DNA of 64,000 bases from Erythrophleum ivorense (GCA_026724425.1 JAIUCV010001269.1:62001-126000); one strand, 5' to 3'; counted from the stretch's first letter, positions 13,499 through 25,969 are shown. The notes: a model not told the origin generated them from the letters alone. Made by a program: numbers and translations.

Positions 13499-14257
13499 AG
13501 CTGCAACCAAAACTACTCAAGTCAAGCCAAAACTCATTCAGGGGGTAACAAAAGCTAACTTCTCCACAGCACAGGCTCTTTAGCTGCAATGCAACTTGGG
13601 GAAAATAGGGTGTAAGTGTTCTAAAGAGCAATCTCACTATAGCACGAGAGGGACTCGCCACAGCGAGAATTGGGCAAGTTTTGTTGAAGACATTCCAGTA
13701 GGCACTCTTGCCGTGGTGAGACTCAGGAGTTTTTGAATAGTGAGGCTTATAAAGAAACCTTGCTATAGCCCAAATAGCTTGAGTCATAGCGTGGATCGAG
13801 AAATTTTTATATTTCTAGTTCCAATAGCAAACTAAGTCATGGCATGGGTGTGTCAAGTCATGGCGCAAGTCCAGAATTTTAGTTTCAAAGTTATAATAGC
13901 CATCTTGACTGTGGCGAAGTTCTCCTAAGTCTTGACCAAAGTATTCAAACTCCTATTTTAACTTTTAGAACCTAGTTTTCACTATGTCAATGATAAGTAA
14001 TGACTCATAAGCGAATATATAGGAGTTTTGAGCTTCTAGATCCATTCAAATGAGTTGAAGGTTCTAAATAAGGATTTAAATTCTTTATGGGCTTAAGTCT
14101 TTTGGATTATATGAATAGTAGTTATTAATTAGTAAAAGGTTCAAATTTTCCCACGTTTTCACCTCTAGTAGACTAATATTGGCTTTGGACTTTAAGTATT
14201 GATAATCAATCGTGTGATTATACTTAATTAACGTAATTAGGAGTTAGGGTTGTTATA
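13499..14257 (+). repeat. Fragment 4 (3' part) of an old LTR-B copy
   Basis: Non-coding. It contains scattered degenerate motifs such as CCACAGCAC, GCCACAGCGAG, GCCGTGGTGAG and CATGGCGCAAG, and aligns with the reverse complement of positions 1-240. It ends with GGGTTGTTATA at about 14257, which could be a mutated LTR terminus. No gene is seen. Confidence 0.45.
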
Positions 14258-16639
14258 ATTCATACCAGTTAGTCCTTTACCAAATAACCCGAGCCATATA
14301 AATATAAAATCAAGCATCACATTACCAAAACAAATATTCATCGTGTATTCAAAAATCAACATAATACTTATGAATTTTCAACTTCCACAAATAAACTCCA
14401 AAATTGCAAAATAAATATCAACATAATTCAAACAATACATAGAAAATACCAAACCATACAAATAATCCAATACCATTAATAAACATAATTAAAAATTCAC
14501 TGAACTCATAATCAACACCTTCACCCATAAAGTTGACTTTTTATATAGTTATCCAAAATTCACCAAAATTTCATTATAAGCCTTACTTTTAATGTAGATT
14601 AATCTAATTTAATTGGATTTTGGAAACCTCTTCCGTAAGTACTACATGTGGGAGTGGGATTTTTCTCATTTTTCCCTTACTAAATGACCATTAATGCATA
14701 GTAAAAGTATATGTAAAAAACCCCAAATCCATTAGTTTCTACATATTCATGTAATTTTCCAAACTTCCATCAAAATAAAATTTCAAGAAATAACTTGCCA
14801 TAACTTCATAAAAATCAAAATTATATTAACCAATCTTCCATTTAAGCCTTGTTCCATCATTTTCCCACATATTTTTTCTTCAATTCCTTCCATAGCTACA
14901 TGAAATTTAAAGTTCATAAATTATGGAAAAGTCTTCAAAAATTAGGAATATTCTTGAAGTAAATGAATCCATTTACTATATGTATAAATTTTTCATCTTT
15001 TCTTGGCAAGGATTCATGAAATAATAAGAATTCCCTTTTCTCTTACACATAGCCAAAGCTTGGAGGAAGAAGAAAAGAAAAATTGATGGTGAAAAAGTGA
15101 AAGAAAACCAAGAAGAAGAGAAATAATCTATGCTACCTTAATTTCCACAGCTTTTCTTTCCTTTATCTTCCTTATTTTCCCTTTCTTCTTTTTCCTCCTC
15201 CTCCTCCCTTCCTTCTTGGTTGTGGCTCCTCCTCCTTGTTCTTCTCTTGCCCATAGGGTGTGCGTGTGTGTGTTTTGGTGAAGTGTGTGGTGTGTAAGTG
15301 TGTATGTTTATTTATGTGTATTTGTTTTCAAATTGATGGTTAAGATTAAGTGATGTTTTAAAATGATAGATCCAAGTCGTTGGATTAGATGGATAGTTAG
15401 GATTTAATCTTGATATTAAGGATTAGATGTGAGCCTTTTATATTAGATGAATAGGTGGGATTTAATTTTTAAAAGTAAGAAAGAATCTAAATTGTTGGAT
15501 GATTTCAAAGATTAAGATTGCATCTTTTATTATGGATGAATATCTACCGTTAGATCCCTTTTTTCTAATGATTTAGTTATCATTTAATTATAGTTACCTT
15601 TTCATTTGGTTAAAGTAACAGAATAAGTTACTTTTATCATAATTCTTGCTAAAGTCAACAGCAATATTAGTGGCTACTTTTTTGGTAAATGTGTGATTAT
15701 AATTTTTTACTAAGATTTGTTGATGTCAGCATCATCCTTGCTCTGTAATGCATACATACATTCTTTAGAATTCTTCTTGCACATGATGCCACATTATCTA
15801 TGGCTTGCCAAAATTTATGAAAATGCCATCATTTTGCTGATGTATACTCTCATAAGTTCTCTGTTATAGTTTATTTGATCAGTGTCATCACATCCTCTAT
15901 TATATTTTAATATTATTTATACTTATGTTGGTCCCACTAGTGTTCTATAGTTATATATTTTATTATTTCATTATTTTATTTTTTTAGTGTCTAAATGACT
16001 ATTTTGCTCTTAGTAAAAGGGTAATAGACAAACACCTCTACTCATTTTTTGCTTATATCTCTACTTTAACTCTATTTCTTCAGATTCCATCACCACTATC
16101 CAATAGTTCTTTCTACATTGAGCCTCTTAAAGCAGTTAACTTGAACTTCAAAGTCCAGTTCAATTTTGCATAAACTTTTAATTGTTTGGTGTTATTTCTA
16201 ATCTTAACAATCTCCAAAAATGATAGAACGAATTTTATAATTTTTACGCATTATTTTCTAACTAATGGTATATATATTATACTAATTCTTAATAATTTAT
16301 CCCTTTAAAAAAATTATCAAAGATTGTTTAGAGGACAAATGACAATTTTGTACTTGAACCTTATTTAACCTAAAAAATTCTCATAGATTCTATTTGTCTT
16401 ATATTCCTTATGTGTGAAGTTATTTTGCCCAAATTCATTAATGTAAGGTTCATAAAATGCTAAATAATTATAAAATCTTAATTTTTAAGGTTGTTACAAC
16501 TTTGGTTTGCATGCAATTAGAGTTTTAACCAATTTTATCAACTTTGGTTAATCTAATGGCCTCATTTAGTTGTATATTAATAGAAAATATCTTACTTTCT
16601 TAATATACTATTGGATATTTAAACCCTCTATTTTCTCTT
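14258..16639 (-). repeat. Unclassified AT-rich repeat, probable decayed LTR (left part)
   Basis: No coding region is visible. The segment has pyrimidine-rich and GT-rich stretches (15130-15300). It appears to continue after the LTR-4 insertion at 20276 and to end ATATTACA at 20458, a reverse-oriented LTR start. The left boundary is uncertain, and no matching target duplication was found (AGGGT or ATTCA on the left, CAATC on the right). Confidence 0.35.
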
Positions 16640-16644
16640 ATTAC

Positions 16645-19600
16645 TGTCATACCTTATATTTCCTTTCATAATGTCCTTCCATTCAAGATAATTATGCGCA
16701 TGTTCATAGGGAATTATTAAGAAAAGCCATATTCTCATACACTTTATCGCATTTTATTGGGGGTGAAAATTTTCAATTCACATTACGTGGGTCCTATAGA
16801 TTATCCAACAACACTCTCCAATCATTCATCATTGGAATAAATCATAAACAACTCAAATTATCAAGCAATCCATGATTTTCAAATCAAAAACTCTGAAATT
16901 CCCTTCATTCTTCACGGTTATACAGTGATAGATTTTAGGGGTAGCTTTGAAAACTCATAACTAAATTTAAAAAAATCAAAATCATACAAACCATAGCTTT
17001 CAAAAAAGTTCTAGATGTTAAATTTACACTGAAAATAATTCCTAGCCATGAAAACTCATATGGACCACGTTTGACAATAGAAAAGGCAAGGAGGTTGAGC
17101 TGTCCAGAAATTTAATATAACTTACTGATATAAATTTTGAAAATTCATACTTAATTTCACAAAAATTTAATCCATACAATCTATACCAATTTGGAAAGCT
17201 ATATATGTTAACTAGAGGAGAAAAATAGTTCCAAACCAATCCAAGACATCTAAACCCTGAAAATCAATCAAATAGCACCATGGGTCTAAAGGTGTGCCTG
17301 GTAGCAACTTTAAAAATTCATATCTCCCTCTCTAGACATCCAAATGAGGTGCTTCCAATTGGCACAAGTCACTGGGAAGATCTAGTTTTTCTCCATAAAA
17401 TTTCGTGGCAATTGGACATCTTTTACCCCATGAATGATAGAGATCAAAATTTGGACTATATGAACAATATACTAACCAAAACTAGAATTTTTGCCCAACT
17501 TAAAAAATTTGTCAAAAATTATGAAAACCTCCAAATAGTACCCATTTTAGCTTTCCAAAAAGCTTTCAACAAACTCTAAATTAATGCTGAATTTTAGATC
17601 AAGAAGAGTTTATTTGGATAAAAAGTGATATAGCCTCACAATATGGTCAATTTTGCCTTTCATAAGGCATCACTTTGGTCCAAATGGCTTTCTTAATGGT
17701 TTCGCACCTCTTGGGCAAGTTTAAAAGCATGAATATAACTTGTAGGAACTACCCAAATGGTCTCAAATCTTATGCATTTCAATTTGGCTATCTTACACTC
17801 AAGAATGCATGTATTCAAGTATGCACACAAGGGTTCAAATTTCTCATTTCCATTGTCTTGGCACCATTCAATGTTTATACATCATTCATACATCAATTTA
17901 TATTTGCTCATGGTCTTACATCTCAAAAATTACATGTACAAGTTCACTTTGACATTCCATTATAAGTAAGGTTATATAATAAACAAAATAAAACTTCTCA
18001 AGATTTTTGGCTTGCATTTCTTAGTCCTTAAGAGCCACCTAGAGTCATAGGGATAAAGGAGGAAGGGGAGTGAGATTCTTAGAATCTCAATAGCTCATAC
18101 ACTCATTCACACACACATTCAAGGCATACATACATCAAGTGTACAAGTAAACAAGCTACTTGAATCATGAATGCACAATTTCAAGATTCTCATGCCACAC
18201 TTTCACAATCACACCATCAAGAAGCTCTAGAGACTTTCGATTTTGCCTCACCCCATTTCTAGGACTTTTGGATATGCTTCACCCTTGGTCTAGGGACTTT
18301 TGACTTTACCTCACCCATCCAAGTGACTTTTGGCCTAGTCTCACCCATACCTTCAGACTTTTGGCACTTTTTCACCCACATTAAAGGACTTTTAGCATCA
18401 CCTCACCCTTATGAACTATTTCCACAATCATAATCATTCAAGAAAACACATTGGTGCCAATGCAATCTCAAGACATCAAGTGGCAGATTCTCAAGTCACA
18501 TAAACACACACATGCACACAAAGGCATACACATACACAAGAATGCAAGGAGAATGAGATGAAGAGCTACCTTTTTAACTTGATGCAAGCTTTACTTGGTT
18601 TGTTCGTTCCCTTTTTCGGTCTCACAAGTACGCCTAGGTGGTTGGATGTTCTTTTGGCCTAAACATAACAATTAACATACAATTATGCACTTAAAGCAAG
18701 CTAAGACACTAAACTCACTCTTAAATACATAGTTGGTTCTATAAGTGGCATAATGGTTCCATAAATAGCCTATTGAAGCAACATTCACAATTCAAACTTT
18801 AGGCTCTCATTTCTTTCCATTTCTAGGCCTCTTGGCCTCGTTCAAAGTCCTTGGAGTCCTCACACAATCATTTACACAAGCATAGGATCAAGTTACTTCA
18901 CAAAGCACTATTATGGACACCATTGTCCCATCTCTTAATCCATGGCTCCTAAATTTTTTCTAATGATTTCTCCCATCTTCTAACATCATATAAAGTCCCA
19001 AACCAAGGCTAGAACAATTTAAAACACTCCTTGGCCTTCTCTTCCTAGCTTGGCCAAAACTAGCACCATGGAAGGGTTTTTTGAATTTTCAAATTTTTCT
19101 TTGATAAGAGAGCCACTTGGGAGGGTTTCTAGAAGTCTTAGGAGCCCAAGGAAATACTAAAATAGCAAGGAAACACTCATACAAAATTAGATTTTCCAAA
19201 ACCCTAAAGAATATCACACTTTCTTAACTTGATTTCTATTGGTTTTTCTTAGAATTTCTTGCCATATACCTCTTCTTCATGGTCTAAAACCCTAGTTCTC
19301 CTCTTGTTTTTGGACAGAAAATCCTCCTCCTATATGGTTATGTTCTTGGCCAAAAATTGTACAAAGGAAGAGCAAGGAAAAGAAGCAACAACAACAAGTA
19401 ATTACCTTAGTTTCAAGTGTGCTTTCAATAGCTTTTCTCCTTGATTTGCTTCTCCTCAAGAATTTCGAATTATCCCCCCTATTCTGGACTCAAAACAGAA
19501 CTAAAACCATTTAATAAAACCATGAAAAGAAAGCTTGAAGGGAGGAGAACAAAATTGGAAAAAGAAGCATAAAATTCCTTGAAATTGGTTACCTTTCCTT

Positions 19601-20270
19601 GGCTTTCTTCCTCCTTTCTCTCCTTCTCTTGTGCGCCCTAAGAGCTGCTTCTATTCTATTGTATTTTGGGCAGAAAAGGTCGTGCTATATGAGAGAAGAA
19701 AAAGGGGAGAAGTGTGTAAAAGTTTCAAGAAACTCACTTTTTAAAAAATTTCAATTTCGTTTGTCCGTAATGGCAATTTCATTTTAGTTTCGTTTTAGCT
19801 CCTTTTTAGAACTGTCTTTTTCATTATAAAATTTTGGTTTTCAATTTAATAAAATTCCGTTGGAATCATTCAAATTGAAGCTAAAAACTTTTTCAAATGA
19901 ATCTATCAAAGTTTGGGCTCACTGACGTTGAAAAATGTACACCAAATAGGCTTTACTAGTTTCGGGGCTTCCTATGATTTTTAGGGCCTCTAAGAACTTT
20001 AAGCAACTCAAATTTTCTATTTAAAAAACTCTCCTATATATTTTCCCAAAAGTAGTACTTATTTATGAAAATGTCATTACGTTTCGTCAGTTTTCATCAT
20101 AATTTGTTTCACTGTCTTAATTCTGTTTTTCTCCCGTCTAAGCCTGGAATTATCATTTTTAAGAAGTTTAGAACTTTACCCAAATTTTTTGAGACATTAT
20201 CTAACCTGTTTCAGATGACTTACTTTTATACAGCTCATTTCATCGTTTTATAAAAATTACATTCATTACA
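16645..20270 (-). mobile_element. Solo LTR (LTR-4), minus strand
   Basis: A 3626-bp LTR in reverse orientation, starting TGTCATACCTTATATTTCC and ending CATTCATTACA on the plus strand. A perfect 5-bp target duplication, ATTAC, is present at 16640-16644 and 20271-20275. Its ends match the 5' LTR of element N1 (38378-42012), which starts TGTAATAAACGTAATTT and ends ATATAAGGTATGGCA, so both belong to one subfamily. No coding interior remains. It lies about 2.5 kb beyond the 3' end of the trihelix gene. Confidence 0.88.
18231..18412 (-). repeat. 31-bp minisatellite array in LTR-4
   Basis: About six diverged units with core GGACTTTTGGxxTxxCCTCACCC. The same array occurs at the same relative position in the other LTRs, and where best preserved (31640-31727) the period is exactly 31 bp. 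Confidence 0.65.
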
Positions 20271-20275
20271 ATTAC

Positions 20276-20458
20276 ACTATCAAACCCATTATTATCAATT
20301 CTTCTAAGTTTAAAACTTAACTTTTTAACCAATTTCTTTTCTTTAATTGAGCCTTTATTTTTTTTTTCTCATCTAATTTATTTTAATCTAAGGGTCTAAT
20401 TCAATATAAAAATATTGATTAATTTATTTAATTTAATGTTAAAATAGCAAATATTACA
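20276..20458 (-). repeat. Right part of the decayed repeat interrupted by LTR-4
   Basis: AT-rich non-coding sequence that resumes after the ATTAC duplication and ends AGCAAATATTACA. On the minus strand this reads TGTAATATTTGC, an LTR-like start. It marks the left edge of the low-repeat island. Confidence 0.35.
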
Positions 20459-22827
20459 CAATCACATAACTTTAACCCCGTTGATAATGGTTGTGGAATT
20501 GGTGTCAACAGTAATATCCAATCAATCATCAATATGACGTCAAAAGCAATTTTCTGGCTAGCAACCTGTGAGGGACATAAAGCAAGATAAAAATTGTCTC
20601 AAAAAAAAAGATATTGACTAATAACTTAAAATAAAATAAAATAATTATTGAATTAAATTGAAACATCAAATTAAATTTGAGGAAGATATATAAAATAATA
20701 TTTTTTCAGGGCATTATATTTACTTGTTGGTGACGAAGAAGAAATGCAAATGGTAGGCGATGAAGCATGATTCCAATTGCCAAGCTGCCCCCCAATATAT
20801 ATATATATATATATATATCTCTCTCTTTCTCTCTCTCTCTCTCTCTTGTGTGGGTGCGAGAAATTGATAATAGTTGGTGACTCTGTCGGTGATAAAGTGG
20901 CAGGATAGGTGAGTTAAAGATGTCTGAAAAAGGCAGACTGTGTAGACTGTACTACTAACTGAGAGAGAGATGGGACGAAGAGGGGTATTTTGGGAATGCA
21001 AATTTAGCATTGAGGAGACTCTATCATACGTTTGGCGTATATGCAGGAGAGAAAGAAGGAGAGAGAGAATGAAAGAGTACTCAAAGTGGTGGGGTTAGAG
21101 TCCTATGCGGTCAAAAGGAATTGACTGAGACCATTTGACTGACCCTTGTGACTGACCACTCTCTGCCCACTGCCACACTTGTCAGCATTCTTTTCCCCCT
21201 CCCTCTTTGGTACACCCGAATTCCACACATTTCCCATTATACCCCATCAATCAAATTTTCCCTTAATTGATTTCTCTCATGGGTAATCTGCAGAGCGAAA
21301 GACTTAAAATTTTCAATGATATAAGTTAATTACTAGTTTCTATCCCTTGAATTGTTCTCCGTCCATCGGCTATGCCCAATCATTAACCTTCAAATTTAAA
21401 GGTCCTCATTTTTCCTTTAAAAAAAAAACCTTCATATTAATGAACTTGGCACTGTATATACGTTCTTGATCAGTAATTATATGATTCACAACAGAAAGGC
21501 TATATTATTTTTCAAGTGTCACAAATCAAATCTAACGTTTTCCTCATTTCATACAAGGCTAGCTACTATAACAGAAGTAAGAAACATGCATGCAAGAATA
21601 GATAAAAATGAGAAGTTCATGGTATCATTTTTGTTTCTGATTATACAGTAAAAACATACTTAATTTGGACGCCAATCTTTTATATATTAATTTATTCAAG
21701 AAAATAAATTTATATAAGAGTCTGTCCCAAAGCTTAAACTCTAAGAACCAAAATAGAGAGCACGCACATCTTCTTAAACACTAATTCAATTCCTTGAAAT
21801 TCATGGCACCACTTTGTATAAATAAGTATACGCAATTTTTTTTAATTATCTAAATTCCAGAAGTATGAGGAGGCACATCTAAATTCACATTTCATTTCGG
21901 AACTAAAACTTTTGTGAGAAATGTCACTTTCACCGGCTGATCTAAGAGATTGGTGTCATTAAAAGAAATTTTAATAAGAAATAATAAAACATCACTACAT
22001 AATCTAATTTCTAGCAAAAATTCAAATCTGAAAAATCCAAACCTCATATATGCATTGCCCATAATCCCTTCTCCTACATGATTAAGATGTACTAATGTAC
22101 ATATATCTTTGATAATTAGAGAGAAAGGAAATGCAACACATTAATTAACTTAATTATATACATAATCACCAAGTAAACTGTCCAAGGAAAAATGTTTATC
22201 AAAGAATGGGGAAAAAAAAAAAGAAAACTTCAAAAAAAATTATAATTCAAAACTTTAAATTAAAAATATTTATACTAAAATATATTAAATTTTAAAATTA
22301 TTTTAAAAGATAATAAAACTAAAAATTTTAACTTAAATTTTTAAACTATAATTTTTTTACAATTTAAATTAATGATCCTAGTAGCTTTTAAAATAACTAG
22401 CTGCTTTCCCCGCAAATTGTAGGGTCAGAACAAAAAAAGCATGAACAATATATATCCGTATATGTACGAATACAGAAAATATTAGTTGACACGTAGCCCT
22501 GGTTGATATGTAATCCCGTGTAAAATCACACTATAGATGACTTATCTACCGTGTAGGTTGTTCAGACTTTATATAATAAATAATTTTAAAGTTCAAAAAT
22601 TTTTTATATAAATATTTTTTAATTTCCTTTAAAACTTAAGCCCCATAATGGATCATTAAATCAGCTGACAAATGATGAATCAAATACTGAAACTGAACGA
22701 CTCCAAATTAATGTGGGAAAGAATGGCTGGTGATATGAATTTATATATTTTGTAATTCACATAAAATAAAGAGAGCAGCAAGCATGCATGCATGCGCATG
22801 AACGCATAATTCACCGATTCACCATCA
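20459..22827. other. Low-repeat intergenic region 3' of the trihelix gene
   Basis: No supported gene. Sequence composition changes from the LTR wall to mixed single-copy-like DNA. It holds an AT/CT microsatellite (20795-20846), an AT-rich tract (22230-22380) and a GCATGCATGCATGCGCATG run at about 22781-22800 just beyond the stop codon of the trihelix gene, probably within its 3' untranslated region. Short open frames here look like chance frames. Confidence 0.5.
20795..20846. repeat. Compound microsatellite (AT)n(CT)n
   Basis: About twelve AT repeats (20795-20818) run directly into an imperfect CT tract (20819-20846) with one TTT interruption. Confidence 0.9.
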
Positions 22828-24793
22828 TCATCTTTGACCATGGCGTTCAGAAATGAGTGATTGAATTGCACCGGAGAGGTTGGTCACTGCGGCGACGAGG
22901 TTGGCGATCCCTTGCCGGTTAACTTCGTTCCGTTTTTCCTCGATCTGAAGCCGCCGTTGCTCCAGCTCCATCAACTCACGATGCCGTTTTTCCTTCTTCT
23001 CCTCACAACTCCGAAGAGCCCGTGCTAGAACCGACGCACTGCGCATTATGCTGGATCCAAGGTTCCGAACCTTCCTCCGTTTGGATTCGGAATCATGATC
23101 CTCTTCAGTACTATATTGTGTGCCTGAGGATTCTGACCTCTCTACAGTTGAACAACATCATGAAATTAAACCGATTATTCAATGTAGCGACCCAGGGATT
23201 AACCTATGTATATATTTTGATTGGGTGTACTGGAAAACAAATAGAAAAAAAAAAGGGCAAGTAAACAGGCGTGCAATTAAAAAAGCAAAATCTGAAGATG
23301 AGTGAGGATTTGCATGAGTTTTATTTGGGCGAATCCAAATAATACGTGAGGAACGAATTAATATTTTTTAATTGAGGGTTGGATTTAAGTTTTCGTTATT
23401 TCGGATTGAGTTCATTATTACAACCCAAGTATGTATTACAAAAAATCAAATAAAATAAAAGTTAATTATCACACCCACGAGGATTAAGCGACTTAGAATC
23501 TATTTTCTTGGACAGCCCACAAAATCCACAGCAATCATGAGATTGTAGTAGCCTTCTGCACACTGGCCTGCATGATTGTACTCCAGAGCCCTTTTCTCTT
23601 TTAATTATTTTTTTATTTGATAATTGAAAACAAAAAACGATAAGAAAATAAAACAGAGAAAATAAAAAAGCGAAACACAGTTTTCTGAATTTTTTAAGTT
23701 GATATCCGAATCTTTGTACTGCCGAGCAAAGTGGTGTGAGATACCACAAATAGCTCTAGCACAGCACTACGAAAAAGTTACACTCCACATCATCCACCGC
23801 AGGATCCAATCCAGAGATTCCTAGCGGGTTCAATCCAAAGGTGAGAAAACATTCCCAAGTTTGGGATGTATTTTAAATTGCATACACTGACTGTACGGAA
23901 GCAAATAGATAAATGGGTTCCATTAAATGTGGCAGGGTTTACAGACCCTGCAAGTTTGACCGATTACCCACACCACTCTGCAATAAATCCAGAATAAAAT
24001 AAAATAAAACCAAAAAAGTGTTCTTAGCGATGGGCTGCACATTGATTGCTGCATTACCTGAAACAGCCGGAGCAGTAGAGTTAGCCGGAGCCTGCGGCGG
24101 TGGAGGAGGAGGAGGAGGTGGTGGTGGTGGTGGGGGCGGAGGTGGTGGTATCATGGTCACCGGATTTGGTTGTGATGAAGTTAATAATGCCACAGGCCCG
24201 GCTTGTGGAAATGGTGGTTGTGGGCTGCTTCTGTGGGCGTGCTTCCTCTGAAGCACTTCGCTTATGGCTTGATACACTTCGAATACCATATTGGAAGGAA
24301 GATTTCGCTCTTTGCGTTGGTGCTTGTCAATGGTCCAATAAGAAGGGAAGTCTCTGCAGGAGCCCTCTGATTTGGACTCATAATCACGAACCTTCTTGTA
24401 ATCACGCAGCAAATTGTCCCATTTGTCATTGCATTGGTTCTGGCTTCGCAAGCACCCATGGCTCCAGCAATAGTTCTCCACCCATTTCCACCTTAACTCG
24501 CCGCTGGTTCTGCCCGTACTACATGCAGCAGCAGGTTTGGAGGGGTCTTGTGGGGTTGAACTTGTAGTTCTCAGCCTACGCTCGTCGTCAAGCTGCTTGG
24601 CTGTGATGAGGATCAAGGTTTCTTGGATGGTCCAGTTGCCTTTCCTGTATTCTCGGATTAAGGTGGTGTTGGGGGTGGAGGAGGATGGCGTGGCGCCGGC
24701 GCCACCGTGAATGAGGGGCAAATGGAGGGTTTGACGGTGTGGGTCTGGTAAGATTGGTGGCGGAGGCAGTGGGGTGGGAGGAGGGTCAGACAT
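22828..24793 (-). CDS. Trihelix-family transcription factor, two exons
   Basis: The gene is predicted to encode a 349-residue plant trihelix DNA-binding protein acting in the nucleus. Exon 1 is 24058-24793 (start ATG at 24793) and exon 2 is 22828-23141; the stop ends at 22828. The donor is CAG|GTAATG and the acceptor CTGTAG|AG. The joined frame is open: 736 + 314 nt, phase 1. Residues 50-165 form the trihelix domain, with tryptophans in KGNWTIQET, ELRWKWVENYCW and QCNDKWDNLLRDYKKV, then the fourth-helix signature YWTIDKHQRKERNLPSNM. A run of 18 prolines lies at 216-233. A basic KRRKVR cluster (266-271) is a likely nuclear localisation signal. The C-terminal part (about 285-330, EKKEKRHREL...QRRLQIEEKRNEVNRQGI) is a predicted coiled coil for dimerisation. 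From memory it resembles the Arabidopsis AT1G31310/AT2G35640 group, possibly the SH4-like clade. The target genes are not known from the sequence. Confidence 0.9.
23142..24057 (-). other. Intron of the trihelix gene
   Basis: A 916-bp intron starting GTAATGC and ending CTGTAG on the minus strand. It is AT-rich and contains stops in all frames. Without splicing, the exon 1 frame would read on for about 39 codons into sequence unrelated to the family, whereas splicing gives the expected C-terminal coiled coil. Annotators that ignore the intron would truncate the protein at 284 residues. Confidence 0.85.
24093..24150 (-). repeat. Trinucleotide tract encoding 18 prolines
   Basis: The coding strand has uninterrupted CCA x5 and CCT x5 blocks within 18 proline codons. 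This is the pattern left by replication slippage, so the length is likely to vary between alleles. It lies just upstream of the exon 1 donor. Confidence 0.85.
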
Positions 24794-24812
24794 GGTTTTG
24801 TTTTGGCACTAT

Positions 24813-24851
24813 AGAGAGAGAGAGAGAGAGAGAGAGTGTGTGTGTGTGTGT
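24813..24851. repeat. (GA)n(TG)n microsatellite in the 5' leader
   Basis: About twelve GA units followed by about eight TG units, 20-58 bp upstream of the trihelix start codon. On the coding strand this is a CA/CT-rich leader, as is common in plant 5' untranslated regions. The transcription start is not known. Confidence 0.8.
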
Positions 24852-25006
24852 TATGGTTTTTGTTGTTATTGCAGGAGTGAGTGAGAAAAGAGAGGCGGGA
24901 GGGAGAATTCTGTGGTGAAAGGAGTAGGTGAATGATTCACAGCATTTGGGAATAAAAAGGTGCCAAGTGGGGGAGTATGAACTTATGGTAAAGCCGCGCT
25001 TCAATT

Positions 25007-25012
25007 CACGTG
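25007..25012 (-). promoter_or_regulatory. G-box CACGTG in the presumed trihelix promoter
   Basis: A perfect palindromic G-box 214 bp upstream of the start codon, in a CCACGTGAA context on the gene strand. G-boxes are bound by bZIP and bHLH factors. No convincing TATA box was found near it, so its role is an inference from position only. Confidence 0.35.
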
Positions 25013-25914
25013 GCTGGACTGTGCAAATAGAGGTGTACTCAATACGGTAAGGAGGGGATCATTTATGATCAGTTTTAAGAACTTTAGTTTTGGACGCAAG
25101 GGAAATGGAAATTATACAAACCCCAGACGCAAGATAAAAGAAATAAAGGCTGGGAGTTTCAATAGAATAAATTTTATTAAAAAATATTTTTTTCGGTTTA
25201 AAATATAAGTTTTTTTAATAAATTTATTTTTTTAAAAAAATTAGTTACATTTTTAAAATTTTTAAATATTATTATATCTTTTCAACTTTATCTCTATAGT
25301 TAATATAACTATTGCTATTAAATAAAAAATTTTTAACACAGTTGTTGTCATTAAATGAAAAGTATTATAAAAAAAAAGTAATAATTATTATCAAGTAACT
25401 TATATTTTAGATCAAAAATTTTTTTTAAATAACTTGTATTTTAAACGGGAGGAAGTAGTATACAAAAAATAATAATATAAATATGTCTTCCTATAATTTT
25501 ATTTTGGCTGAATAATATGTCACCCTATATGAATTAATTTAAAAGGGAAAAATGCTTAGACATGACCATGAGAGCTAAAATGATAGAAAAGATTAAATAG
25601 TGTGGAATAAAATGTCTTTAAGTATTCACTAATTGTATATTCAATGAGGTTAAAGCATCTTCTTTATACCTTTGTTTTTGCAAAAAATTAACTCAATTTT
25701 AATAGAAACAATATTATTAGCTACCTAATTGGATAGAAAAATTTGGACATAATTGCAATAGAAGAATTCATACCTAATACTTTGATTTTCCCTTTTTGAT
25801 TGTGCTCTACTCTAATTATCAACTTTCATGGTTTTTGCGATTTATACAAGGTCACGTGATCAAACTATATGTATTTTTTTCACAGCAAGTATATCCAAAA
25901 TGTCTTAAAGGAAG

Positions 25915-25965
<51 letters not shown>

Positions 25966-25969
25966 GATA

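Noticed and set aside
14258..20458. Calling the repeat around LTR-4 a complete LTR with a target duplication
   Set aside because: The right terminus looks like an LTR start, but no left terminus with a matching pentamer could be found, so only a tentative call is given.
20720..21010. 96-codon minus-strand frame across the AT/CT microsatellite
   Set aside because: Its middle is translated dinucleotide repeat, and it has no recognisable domain or support.
23462..23749. 95-codon frame inside the trihelix intron
   Set aside because: Intronic, low-complexity and unlike any family I recognise. It carries no sign of a start context or splice sites.
24018..24567. Plus-strand open frames rich in glycine or glutamate/valine opposite trihelix exon 1
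   Set aside because: They are the antisense reading of the proline tract and the trihelix domain. The minus-strand frame has clear homology and correct splice sites.
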